Source of the DNA: Pyrinomonadaceae bacterium MAG19_C2-C3
Lineage (GTDB): Bacteria; Acidobacteriota; Blastocatellia; Pyrinomonadales; Pyrinomonadaceae
Length of the DNA stretch: 64,000 nucleotides
Assembly: GCA_024330265.1 (NCBI GenBank)
Contig: JANDLT010000017.1
Location: 22,840 to 86,839, forward strand
Direction: 5' to 3'
The notes under the pieces are model-generated. The model was given only the letters and a program-made list of their open reading frames with translations. It was not told where the DNA came from and did not search any database. The translations under genes were made by a program, and so were the position numbers. Positions 42,550-51,128 of the stretch are shown here, piece after piece (the first letter of the stretch is position 1; each line of letters starts with the position of its first letter).

Positions 42550-42582
42550 CATTTAAGAACGAAAAATGATTGCATAAATTAT

Positions 42583-42612
42583 TGAGTCAATGAATCAATG
42601 ACTCGATGAATC
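42583..42612. repeat. 8-bp tandem repeat array
   Basis: Octamers GAGTCAAT, GAATCAAT, GACTCGAT, GAATCAAT, reaching the stop of the M19 dipeptidase gene (42611). Same unit as the array at 42239-42275; mobile element D lies between the two, perhaps inserted near or into an originally longer array. Confidence 0.8.
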
Positions 42613-43756
42613 AATCTCTTTCACTATCTTCCATCACGCGCAATACGTTTCCGCCGAGAACCCTTGCGATGTCGTCTTCGGCAAAGCCGCGCCGCAAAAG
42701 TTCACGTGTGATGTTCGGATAATCGGCGATGCTCTCCAAATCGCGCGGCGTGGCTTGGATGCCGTCGAAGTCCGAACCCAAGCCGACGTGATTTATGCCG
42801 ACAAGATTTACGATGTGTTCGATGTGGTCAATGACGCGAGAGACGGGAACTTGCGGCAATCGCTTGTAAGCCGCTTCGTACACTCGTTCAAGGGCGAGAC
42901 GTTCACGAACTGCATCGTCGGAATGTGTTTCGCGTGCGAGTTTGAGTGCCTGTAAAGTTTCGGTTTCGGCTTGTACGGCTTCCTTCAGGGCGTTCCACTT
43001 GTCATCGAGAAACGCCGGATAGAACACGACGCACGCGACGCCGTTTGCATTGGCAATCGCACGTATCATGTCATCGCTCAAGTTGCGGCGCACACGGGCG
43101 AGCGCGCGGGCGTTCGAGTGTGATGCGATGACGGGTTTGCGTGAAGCGGCGATGGTGTCCCAGAAAGTTTTATCGGAAACGTGTGAGACATCAACCATCA
43201 TCCCCAGACGATTCATCTCGCGGGTCACATCTTTGCCGAAACTGTTTAAGCCGCGCCCGCGCCCCGTGCCGTCGTGCGAAGTCCCTGCCCAATCGGTGCT
43301 GTGCGTCCACGTCGCGGACATATAACGCACGCCCATTTTGAAATAGCGTTCGATGTTCGCAAAGTTATTATCAATCGCATATCCGCCTTCGAGTCCGAGC
43401 AGAGCGGCGCACTTGCCTTGCGTTTTGGCTTGACGCACATCGGCGGCGCACGTCGCCAGCGTCCACACACGGGGATGATTTTCAACCAGACGATGCACCG
43501 CCGCGATTTGAATATCGGCGCGAGCAATCGCGGTTGCGCCGCCCGTACCGTAGTAATGCGGGTTCACCCAAACGGCAAAGAACTGCGCCGCGACCCCGCC
43601 GCGCTGCATACGCACTCGGTCAAAGTGTCCATCCGCGAGTTCATGATTGAGGTTCACGTCTTCGTCAACGAGACGTTGCGCGGTGTCGGCGTGCATGTCT
43701 ATCACGATGTGACGTTCGTGTATGCGCGTCGCTATGTCAGCCGTTTGTGAGTTCAT
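42611..43756 (-). CDS. Membrane dipeptidase-like M19 metallopeptidase
   Basis: A 381-aa protein of the renal dipeptidase (M19) amidohydrolase family. The zinc pair begins with HAD (His22, Asp24) in IVIDMHADTAQRL; bridging Glu is in ALLGLEGGYAI; ASHSNARAL and HVGLGSDFDGI supply further metal and substrate residues. Complete family set. No signal peptide, so probably cytosolic. M19 enzymes hydrolyse dipeptides, including those with a D-residue at the C-terminus. No metabolic partners are next to it. Confidence 0.92.
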   Translation of the reverse strand: MNSQTADIATRIHERHIVIDMHADTAQRLVDEDVNLNHELADGHFDRVRMQRGGVAAQFFAVWVNPHYYGTGGATAIARADIQIAAVHRLVENHPRVWTLATCAADVRQAKTQGKCAALLGLEGGYAIDNNFANIERYFKMGVRYMSATWTHSTDWAGTSHDGTGRGRGLNSFGKDVTREMNRLGMMVDVSHVSDKTFWDTIAASRKPVIASHSNARALARVRRNLSDDMIRAIANANGVACVVFYPAFLDDKWNALKEAVQAETETLQALKLARETHSDDAVRERLALERVYEAAYKRLPQVPVSRVIDHIEHIVNLVGINHVGLGSDFDGIQATPRDLESIADYPNITRELLRRGFAEDDIARVLGGNVLRVMEDSERD

Positions 43757-43805
43757 CGCATAAGTTTATAACGCGAATCACATCTTGTGTTGAACTCACG
43801 TTTAA

Positions 43806-46265
43806 TCAATGCACGAACGGCGAGAGGCTGCTTGTCACATCAAGGGATTGTTCTTCGGCGTAAGTTTCCGCTGTCTCCGGCGGTTGGCGTTGGCGTATGA
43901 AGTTGGTCGCAGCTTCCGTACTTAGCGGGCGGGCGAAGAAGTAGCCTTGCCCGTAAGCGCAATCGAGGGCGGCGAGTTGTTTGACTTGCGCGTCAACCTC
44001 TATGCCTTCGGCGACGGTTTCCATACCGAGATTTTGCGCCAGCGTGATAATCGTGCGAACGATTTGCCAGTTCTCATCGTCGCGCCGCAGTTCACTGATA
44101 AACGAGCGGTCAATCTTCAAGGCGTTGACCGGGAAACGGTGCAGATAACTTAGTGAAGAATAACCCGTGCCGAAATCGTCAATGCTTAAACTGACGCCGA
44201 GTGCTTTCAGGCTATGCAGGATGCTGATGACCTTTGCGCTGTCTTCCATCATCCCGCTTTCGGTTATTTCCAATTTAACGCACCGCGAATCAACGCCGGT
44301 CGAGCGCAACACGCCCGCGATCTGTTCGACGATTTCAGGATGTTGTAATTGCTTCGTCGCAAGATTGACGCTAATCGTCGGCGGCGTTTCAAGCGGATAG
44401 GCTTCGTGCCAGACGCGCATCTGCCGACACGCTTCACGCAACACCCACAAACCGAGCGGCACGATTAAACCCGACTCTTCGGCGATAGAAATAAATTCGG
44501 CGGGCAACAGAAAACCGCGTCGCGGATGTTGCCAGCGAACAAGAGCTTCAAAGCCGTGAAGTTCTCCGGTGGCGAGCGTCATAATCGGTTGGTAATAAAC
44601 CCTCAACTCGCCGCGATCCACCGCGCGGCGCAAATCCGTTTCCAAGTGCAAACGCTCGACGGCGCGCGTGTGCATCCCTTCGTCGAAGACTTCATGGCGC
44701 GCACGTCCCGCCGCTTTCGCACGATACATCGCGGCATCGGCATCGCGCAAAACCTCTTGCGGTTGGTCGTACCCCGTGGATGAAAGGGCGATACCGATGC
44801 TGACGGTCGTAAAGACTTCGTGTTCGTCCACATTAAACGGACGCTCCAGAGCGCGCTCGATGCGTTCGGCGATGCGAACCGGCTCACTCGCATCTTCGAT
44901 ACGGTCAAGCAGAATCGCAAACTCATCACCGTTGAAACGCGCGACCGTATCGCCTGCGCGTAACAACTTCTGCACGCGCGCCGCGACGAGTGCGAGCAAG
45001 CGGTCGCCAACGGCGTGACCAAGCCCGTCGTTAATGTTTTTGAAACGGTCGAAGTCGAGATACAAGACGCCGAAACAATGGTCTTCGGTGCGCTTGGCAT
45101 GTTCGAGCGCGAGGCGCAAACGGTCTAAGAACAACGGGCGATTCGGCAGTCCGGTCAGGGCATCATGGAAGGCGTCATGTTGTAGTTGCTCCTCGACACG
45201 CTTGCGCTCTGTGATGTCGGTTTGCGAACCGGCGAGGCGCGTCGCCATGCCGTCGAGGTTACGCACCGCGACACCGCGCGCCAGCATCCATTGATAACCG
45301 CCGTGACGATGCAGGATGCGATATTCGCATTCAAAGTGCGTGCTGTGACCGTCCAAGTGCGCCGTCAACTTAACGCGCAACATGTCTATGTCTTCGAGGT
45401 GAACGCGGCTAAACCATTCCTGCGGGTTGCCGCCAATCTCCGCGTCTTCGCAACCAATCATCGCTTTCCAGCGCGTGGAGAAAAAGACTTGATTGCCGCG
45501 CACGTCCCAATCCCACAAGCCATCGTTCGCTCCGTGCGCGGCGAGGGCATAGCGTTCTTCGGATTCGCGCAAAGCCTGCGACGCCCGCGCGCGTTCGAGT
45601 ACACGACCGAGTTGCGTGCCGAGATGCATCATCGCTTCGAGCATCGCGCGGTCGGGAGCTTGCGTCACGGTCATAAAAAATTCGACCACGCCCGCGACTT
45701 CCGTTCCGATAAGCAAAGGAAACGCGAACCCCGTGCGAATCCCGACCGCGCAGGCTTCATCGGCGCGCGGCAAAATTCCGTCGTTTGTCGGATAGTTGAC
45801 CCACAATGCTTGACCCGTTTCAAGCACACGCCCCGGCAGCCCCGTTCCCGATTTGAACCTTAATTCTTCGGAACGCCGCATAAACTCTTTGTAAAACACC
45901 GCATCGTCACAATGCCAGAGATGCGCCGTCACGAGTTCGCCCGTCTCATCATCGGCAAGCAACAGAACGTGACCGAGCGGGCAATTCATGAAATCGCTGA
46001 TACGCTCAAGACATAAGCGCAAGGCTTCGTCAATCGTCGCGGACTCATTGGTCGCCGCTCCCGTCGCATACAATAACTTCACGATTGAAGCCTGTTTGCG
46101 TAAATCCTCTTCGGCAATGCGAAAACGAGCCAGTTCACCGGAAGCGTGCGCGCAGGTGGATTGCAAAGCCTTCACACGTCGCCGCGCGACCAACCATTGA
46201 TAAGCGAAAAACAGTCCGAACGCGATTGGGAAAGCGGCGAGTATTAACACGGTGGTAATCAGCAT
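43806..46265 (-). CDS. GAF-PAS-GGDEF-EAL c-di-GMP signalling protein
   Basis: An 819-aa membrane-anchored protein. Order: N-terminal transmembrane helix (MLITTVLILAAFPIAFGLFF), short coiled coil, GAF domain (about 60-225), PAS/PAC domain (about 230-365, ending GSQTDITERKRVEEQL), GGDEF domain (about 370-530) and EAL domain (about 540-800). The GGDEF loop reads FNGDEF: the first Gly is Asn, which often lowers cyclase activity. The EAL domain has GFEALVRW, DDFGTGYSSLSYL, LKIDRSFI and AEGIE, so phosphodiesterase activity is likely. It may respond to a GAF/PAS ligand. No operon partner. Confidence 0.93.
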   Translation of the reverse strand: MLITTVLILAAFPIAFGLFFAYQWLVARRRVKALQSTCAHASGELARFRIAEEDLRKQASIVKLLYATGAATNESATIDEALRLCLERISDFMNCPLGHVLLLADDETGELVTAHLWHCDDAVFYKEFMRRSEELRFKSGTGLPGRVLETGQALWVNYPTNDGILPRADEACAVGIRTGFAFPLLIGTEVAGVVEFFMTVTQAPDRAMLEAMMHLGTQLGRVLERARASQALRESEERYALAAHGANDGLWDWDVRGNQVFFSTRWKAMIGCEDAEIGGNPQEWFSRVHLEDIDMLRVKLTAHLDGHSTHFECEYRILHRHGGYQWMLARGVAVRNLDGMATRLAGSQTDITERKRVEEQLQHDAFHDALTGLPNRPLFLDRLRLALEHAKRTEDHCFGVLYLDFDRFKNINDGLGHAVGDRLLALVAARVQKLLRAGDTVARFNGDEFAILLDRIEDASEPVRIAERIERALERPFNVDEHEVFTTVSIGIALSSTGYDQPQEVLRDADAAMYRAKAAGRARHEVFDEGMHTRAVERLHLETDLRRAVDRGELRVYYQPIMTLATGELHGFEALVRWQHPRRGFLLPAEFISIAEESGLIVPLGLWVLREACRQMRVWHEAYPLETPPTISVNLATKQLQHPEIVEQIAGVLRSTGVDSRCVKLEITESGMMEDSAKVISILHSLKALGVSLSIDDFGTGYSSLSYLHRFPVNALKIDRSFISELRRDDENWQIVRTIITLAQNLGMETVAEGIEVDAQVKQLAALDCAYGQGYFFARPLSTEAATNFIRQRQPPETAETYAEEQSLDVTSSLSPFVH

Positions 46266-46931
46266 TGATAACTTAGTTCCTCTTGATGCCCTTTATATTG
46301 TGACCGGAGCGTCCGTTATCGCTCACATCAAGCGAGCGACGACAAACCTCGATTCACATTTCGCTCCGGCTCAACCGTCGCGCAACGAGCGAGCAATGCG
46401 GACGGTTGAGCGAACTTTCATTAACGATAAAAGTCCGTCAAATGCGCGGGGCGACCCGAATAATTAAGGGGACAAGAGGAGAGGCGAAAACAAAAAGTTA
46501 CTTCGACATCGGCGGCAGTAGGCGAGCAGTGTGAGGAGCTTGCCGTCGAAACAACTTTCGTTAATTTAAGCGAACGTGGTTTTTATTTAAGGCAGTTAAA
46601 TTCAGAGGAGATGGATTGAAAAGCGAAACACTAACCAGCTTACAGACAAATGATGATAGAGCGGCACAGGCAGAGTAGCCGTTTGGAAATGTACTAAAGA
46701 TGCGTGCGTGTTGGCAATCCCTATGTTGAAAATTAAATTGAGGTCGCGTGTTCCGTGAGTTCTTTTCACCACAGAGGCACAGAGGATTCACAGAGATAAA
46801 CAGAGAGTTAAGCATTATGTCTTCTCTGTGATTCCTCTGTGGCTTTGCTCTGTGTCTCTGTGGTGAAACTCATCTCACACTACTCGCAACCTCAAATGAT
46901 TTCGTAACCCGGTATTACGTGTCGCAATCCG
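46266..46931. other. Gene-free 666-bp region
   Basis: Between the c-di-GMP protein and the S9 peptidase. 46266-46600 includes an imperfect inverted repeat around CAACCGTC..GACGGTTG near 46370-46410 and otherwise no features. 46764-46868 is a CAGAG inverted repeat. Short frames on both strands lack ribosome sites and family motifs. No ncRNA recognised. Confidence 0.5.
46764..46868. repeat. CAGAG-type inverted repeat
   Basis: A 105-bp hairpin-forming element. Left arm TTTCACCACAGAGGCACAGA (46764-46783) pairs with the right-arm end (46849-46868) with a single mismatch; the interior continues with CACAGAGA/CTCTGTG words in inverted order. Related to 8214, 26742, 48940 and 55379. Confidence 0.85.
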
Positions 46932-48935
46932 CTACTTCAACAAATACTGCTGCATGAACATCGCGGTCGCGTAAAACTGATAATCCACGTTGGCTTTTTT
47001 CTGAAAGCCGTGTCCTTCGTCTTTCGCCACTAAGTACCACACCGGAACATTGCCCTTCCGCACCGTCTCGACCATCTGCGCCGATTCCGAAGCAGGAACG
47101 CGCGGATCGTTTTTACCTTGCACGACGAACATCGGTTTGGCGATGCGCGCGGCGTTCGTCATAGGGGCGATGCGCGTTAAGAACGCACTCATTTCCGGGT
47201 CGCGTTCATCGCCGTATTCGACCCGACGCAAATCGCGGCGATAGGTTTCGGTGTTTTTGAGAAACGTCACAAGGTTCGACATGCCGACGACCGGCAGCGC
47301 GCACGCGATACGTTCGGGATAGAGCGTCGCCACCGCAAACGTCATATGCCCGCCGTAACTTCCGCCCGTCACCATCACGCGCGAGGCGTCCAAGTCCGGT
47401 TGCGTCTTTATCCAATCGAACAAAGCCCCTATGTCCTTGTATGTATCTTCGCGCTTTAAGCCGTTATCGAGTTTGAGATACGTCTTACCGAAACCCGATG
47501 AGCCGCGCACGTTCGGATAGATGTACGCGACGCCGAGTTCATTGATGAAATAGTTTGTGCGCCCAAGGAAGCCGGGTCGGGCTTGCCCTTCGGGTCCGCC
47601 GTGAATGTTGATGACCACCGGACGCTTGCCTGTGAACTTCGACGGCGGGCGATACAGGAAGCCCGTGATTTCACGCTCATCAAAACTTTTCCATTTAATC
47701 AGCGAAGGTTCGACAAGCGCTTCAGTGTTCAAGCCGCCGGTTTCGCTTGCCGTCCAGCGTTCGAGTTTATTGTTCACCTCATCAATCGAATAGATGTCCG
47801 ATGATGCGCGCGTCGAAGTGAAGGTAAATGCGAGGTCACGATTGTTTTTGTGCCATTCGATGCCGGAGACGATGCCGGGCGGAAGCTTGGGAAGCCCGCG
47901 CTCTTTACCTGAAGCGGTTTCGATAACGTGAAGCACGCCGATACCGTTCTCATTCGTGACGAACGCGAGCATCTTGCCGTCGTCCGAAAGTTCAAAATCA
48001 TCCACGTCCCACTTGATGCTTTCGGTTAAAAAAGTCGGGCGCATCGTCGCCAAATCGAAATACGCGAGACGCTTGTATTCACTGTCGCGGTCGGTCGTCG
48101 TGTAAAAACCTTTGCCGTCTTTAGCGAACGCGATGCCGTCGTAAGAAACTTTTTCCGCACTACTTTTCGCAATGTCTTTCGGTGTCAAAATCTTACTCTC
48201 ACCCGTCGCCACGTCAATCAAATGTATGTAACTTTCGTTCGCGGAAATGCCTTCAAGCACAAGCAACGTCCGCGCATCGGGCGACCACACGAGCGAACCC
48301 CAACCGCCTCCCGCGAGCGTCGTAAGCACGCGGTCGCTTTCCGGTTGCGCCGGATTGACGATGTGCAGTTCGCTGTTGACATCGGTTGCCGTCGTCTTCA
48401 AACGCCCGTACACCATCTGCTTTCCGTCGTCAGACCAACCGCCGAAACCGTGCCGCGATTTGCCGTCGGTCAACATCGTGACGTTGCCGTTCTTCCAATC
48501 CCAACGGTAAATCTGATTGAACTCGTTGCCGCCCGTGTCTTTGCTGAACACGAAATAGTTGCCGTCGGTCGGTTGATAAATCGCTCCGCCGACATTATCG
48601 GGAAAGAACGTGACCTGCGAACGGTCGCCGCCCGGCATCGAAACCTTGTGAACCTGTGTCGTGTTGCCGAAGCGCGTGCGAATCAACATCTCGCGTTTCG
48701 TCGGATGCCATGACGAAAACGATGCCGCGCGAAATTCCGTATAACGATTCATCGTGTCGGCGAGCGCACGCGGAATCGCCGGAACGCCTTCGACGATTAA
48801 GTTTTCATTCGGCGCAACCGTCGCCGCATCTTTTGCCGTCATCGTGTCGCGCGGCGAAGCGGAAGCGATGTTCTGCGCCAAACAACTCGCGGCGCAAATC
48901 GTGATTGCAAAAAGCGAAAATAAAATCTTGTGCAT
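46932..48935 (-). CDS. S9 family prolyl oligopeptidase-like serine peptidase
   Basis: A 667-aa exported peptidase. Signal peptide (KILFSLFAITICAASCLAQ). Residues about 60-400 form a WD/PD40-type beta-propeller (WHPTKREMLIRTRFG, YFVFSKDTGGNEFNQIY, FGGWSDDGKQMVYG). The C-terminal alpha/beta-hydrolase has the nucleophile elbow GGSYGGHM, the Asp in FVVQGKNDPRVP and the His in KDEGHGF. Complete catalytic triad. Likely cleaves peptides at Pro or Ala in the periplasm. Monocistronic; element 48978-49217 lies upstream. Confidence 0.93.
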   Translation of the reverse strand: MHKILFSLFAITICAASCLAQNIASASPRDTMTAKDAATVAPNENLIVEGVPAIPRALADTMNRYTEFRAASFSSWHPTKREMLIRTRFGNTTQVHKVSMPGGDRSQVTFFPDNVGGAIYQPTDGNYFVFSKDTGGNEFNQIYRWDWKNGNVTMLTDGKSRHGFGGWSDDGKQMVYGRLKTTATDVNSELHIVNPAQPESDRVLTTLAGGGWGSLVWSPDARTLLVLEGISANESYIHLIDVATGESKILTPKDIAKSSAEKVSYDGIAFAKDGKGFYTTTDRDSEYKRLAYFDLATMRPTFLTESIKWDVDDFELSDDGKMLAFVTNENGIGVLHVIETASGKERGLPKLPPGIVSGIEWHKNNRDLAFTFTSTRASSDIYSIDEVNNKLERWTASETGGLNTEALVEPSLIKWKSFDEREITGFLYRPPSKFTGKRPVVINIHGGPEGQARPGFLGRTNYFINELGVAYIYPNVRGSSGFGKTYLKLDNGLKREDTYKDIGALFDWIKTQPDLDASRVMVTGGSYGGHMTFAVATLYPERIACALPVVGMSNLVTFLKNTETYRRDLRRVEYGDERDPEMSAFLTRIAPMTNAARIAKPMFVVQGKNDPRVPASESAQMVETVRKGNVPVWYLVAKDEGHGFQKKANVDYQFYATAMFMQQYLLK

Positions 48936-48939
48936 AGTC

Positions 48940-48977
48940 TCTCTGTGCCTCTCTGTGGTTCTTCTCTGTGCCTCTGT
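48940..48977. repeat. CAGAG-type repeat
   Basis: CTCTCTGTGCCTCTCTGTGG and CTCTGTGCCTCTGTGG in tandem directly upstream of the S9 peptidase start. A single arm of the CAGAG family; the other arm is missing or replaced by element 48978-49217. Confidence 0.7.
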
Positions 48978-49217
48978 GGTTAGAGCGTGTCTGAAAAGTC
49001 TGTCTTGTCGCTGAAAGCGACGGATTCAATAGCGTAGGGCATCGCCCTATGTCTTTGTCAGTGATTGTATCCCGACCCTGAAAGGGTCGCATAGTTTCGG
49101 CTTATGCGACCCTTTCAGGGTCGGAACATACGTCTTATTCACTTCGTCGGGCGTTGCCCGACGCTATTGAATTTATCCCCTTCGGGGAAGAAGAACTTTT
49201 CCGAACACGCTCTAACC
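48978..49217. mobile_element. Palindromic inverted-repeat element
   Basis: 240 bp. Ends GGTTAGAGCGTGT (48978-48990) and ACACGCTCTAACC (49205-49217). Arms remain inverted for about 70 bp, through TGAAAAGT-like and ATTCAATAGCGT(A/C)GGGC. The centre has a perfect pair around CGACCCTGAAAGGGTCGCAT. No target-site duplication found. It ends 16 bp from the GH13 stop. Confidence 0.85.
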
Positions 49218-49232
49218 TAAAAACCTTTCGAG

Positions 49233-50693
49233 CTAACGCAAAGCCCGCCGGAAAACACGAAACTCCCAAGCATCCAACAACACATTGGGCAACATTACCA
49301 CGCGACTCTGCGCCTTGCGCCCTGCGCGCTCATTCGCCGTCGCATCGCTCGGAACAGGTGCGGAAATGTCGGGCGTCACATCCACGAAATTCTGCATGGG
49401 CGCATCAACCACACTCGCCACCGGACGGTTCGAGAAATTAACGACGACTAAAATTTCTTCCGATGCGTCGCGTCGCAAGTATGAAATCACACGCGCATCT
49501 TCGGAATTCTTGACCCATTCTAGATTCAAGCTTCGCAGACTCGCGTGCTGTTTTCGCATCTCGATTAAACTTTTATACAAACGCGGAAACTCCGGTCTGC
49601 GCTCGCGCATCTGCCAGAATACGGGCAAGCGTTCAAACAACGCGGGCGCGCCCGATTCCGTCGTATCGCCCGCTTCCATACCGTTATAAAGCATCGGCAC
49701 GCCGTCCAGAGTGAACATCAAAACACTCGCTGCCAGCGCACCCTTTTCACCGAAACGCGCAATCGCACGGCGTTCATCGTGGTTATCAGAAAAGCGCATG
49801 TGCAAACTTCCTTTGGGATATTTTGCGCGTTCCTCTTCCCACGCGGTTCTTAAAACGGATGCGGGCTTGCCGTTCATCCCGACTTCATTTAACGCCGAAA
49901 GCAGCCCCCACGAATAATCCAAATCAAACGCTTTAACCAGCAACTCCGGCGTATTCCACTCCGCCAACATCACTATATCTTTCTTCACCGCTTCGAGTTC
50001 GAGTCTTAAACTTTCCCAAAACGCGGTCGGAACCATCCCCGCCACGTCACACCGGAAACCGTCCAAATCATAATCCCGAATCCAAGACTTCAACATCTCC
50101 GTCATGTACTTTCTCAACGCCGGATTTTCATAATTCAAATCCGCGACATCCGCCCAATCCGGCACAGGCGGTATGATTTTCCCGCTCACATCGCGCGTGT
50201 AAAACTCCGGCGTCCGCATCATCACCGAATCCCACGATGTATGATTCGCCACAATATCAATAATGACTTTCATCCCGCGCTGATGCGCTTCACGCACCAA
50301 CCGCCGCAAATCTTCCTTCGTCCCGTAGTCGGCATTTACCCCGTAAAAATCCCGCACCGCATACGGACTTCCAATCGTTCCCTTTTTCTTCTCCTGCCCG
50401 ATAGGATGAATCGGCATCAACCACAAAATCGTGACACCCGCACTCTTGAGTTCATCAAGCCGTGCGGTGATGCCGTTAAAATTTCCCTGCGCGGAAAAAG
50501 CACGCGGGAAAATCTCATACACCACACCCTCCCGCACCCACGCCGGAGACCGGGTTGCTTGCGCCTGCTCCTTTGAATAATCACGACTCGCATTTTGGGC
50601 AAACGTTGCGCCGTGCAAGTTGAGAGAAAGCAATAACATGATTAAGCAAAAAGCGGTTTTGCTTCTAAGACTGTTGATGATTTGTTTTTGCAT
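49233..50693 (-). CDS. Exported GH13 alpha-amylase-family glycosidase
   Basis: A 486-aa secreted glycoside hydrolase. Signal peptide (FCLIMLLLSLNLHGATFAQ). GH13 regions in order: I DIVANHTSWD, II DGFRCDVAG (nucleophile Asp), III MLAEWNTPE (acid/base Glu), IV FSDNHDE. GWxxPI region LWLMPIHPIGQ is also present. Short beta-sandwich domain at the C-terminus. Hydrolyses alpha-1,4-glucans; exact product pattern not predictable. Last gene of a tight operon with the TonB-like and MFS genes (3 bp and 15 bp gaps), so its product feeds sugar import. Confidence 0.92.
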   Translation of the reverse strand: MQKQIINSLRSKTAFCLIMLLLSLNLHGATFAQNASRDYSKEQAQATRSPAWVREGVVYEIFPRAFSAQGNFNGITARLDELKSAGVTILWLMPIHPIGQEKKKGTIGSPYAVRDFYGVNADYGTKEDLRRLVREAHQRGMKVIIDIVANHTSWDSVMMRTPEFYTRDVSGKIIPPVPDWADVADLNYENPALRKYMTEMLKSWIRDYDLDGFRCDVAGMVPTAFWESLRLELEAVKKDIVMLAEWNTPELLVKAFDLDYSWGLLSALNEVGMNGKPASVLRTAWEEERAKYPKGSLHMRFSDNHDERRAIARFGEKGALAASVLMFTLDGVPMLYNGMEAGDTTESGAPALFERLPVFWQMRERRPEFPRLYKSLIEMRKQHASLRSLNLEWVKNSEDARVISYLRRDASEEILVVVNFSNRPVASVVDAPMQNFVDVTPDISAPVPSDATANERAGRKAQSRVVMLPNVLLDAWEFRVFRRALR

Positions 50694-50696
50694 AGG

Positions 50697-51113
50697 TCAG
50701 CTTTCATCCAAACGAAAAGTGAAGGTTATCCATTGTTCTAAAAATTGCAACTTATGCTTTCCGTTCTTTGTTTTGAATTTGATTGCGAACCCAAAGTTCG
50801 GTTTGAACTTCCATTGCAACGCTGCCTCTTTCGCAGCTTTTCGCAACAACGGATGACCATCAGGAACACAGGCTTCGGCGACGTTGCCCTTTAGGTCAAT
50901 CAAAAGTTTTACCCGAATCACGCCTTCAACTCTCGCGGCTTTGGCTGAAGGTGGATATTCCGGTTTAACCTTTGTAACGAAGAAATCAGGCGGGCGATGA
51001 GAAACACGTAAGGGCTTATACTTTGAAAAATCACAACCAGCATCTGCGCTTTGTGCGGAGCAAATTAGGTTCGCGCATAGAATCAACGTCAGCGATGCGA
51101 TTATCTTTTTCAT
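50697..51113 (-). CDS. Exported TonB C-terminal domain protein
   Basis: A 138-aa protein. Signal peptide (MKKIIASLTLILCANLICSAQS) and then a TonB C-terminal (energy transducer) domain from about residue 45: VKPEYPPSAKAARVEGVIRVKLLID, LKGNVAEACVPDGHPLLRKAAKEAALQWKFKP. There is no Pro-rich spacer and no ExbB/ExbD nearby, so it is probably a periplasmic stand-alone domain, not a full TonB. Lies between an MFS sugar transporter and a GH13 gene. Such short TonB_C proteins are common in Acidobacteria; function unknown. Confidence 0.82.
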   Translation of the reverse strand: MKKIIASLTLILCANLICSAQSADAGCDFSKYKPLRVSHRPPDFFVTKVKPEYPPSAKAARVEGVIRVKLLIDLKGNVAEACVPDGHPLLRKAAKEAALQWKFKPNFGFAIKFKTKNGKHKLQFLEQWITFTFRLDES

Positions 51114-51128
51114 AGCAGCTTCAAAACG

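Noticed and set aside
46561..46815. Short minus-strand frame containing CLCGEKN
   Set aside because: It derives from the CAGAG inverted repeat and has no ribosome site.
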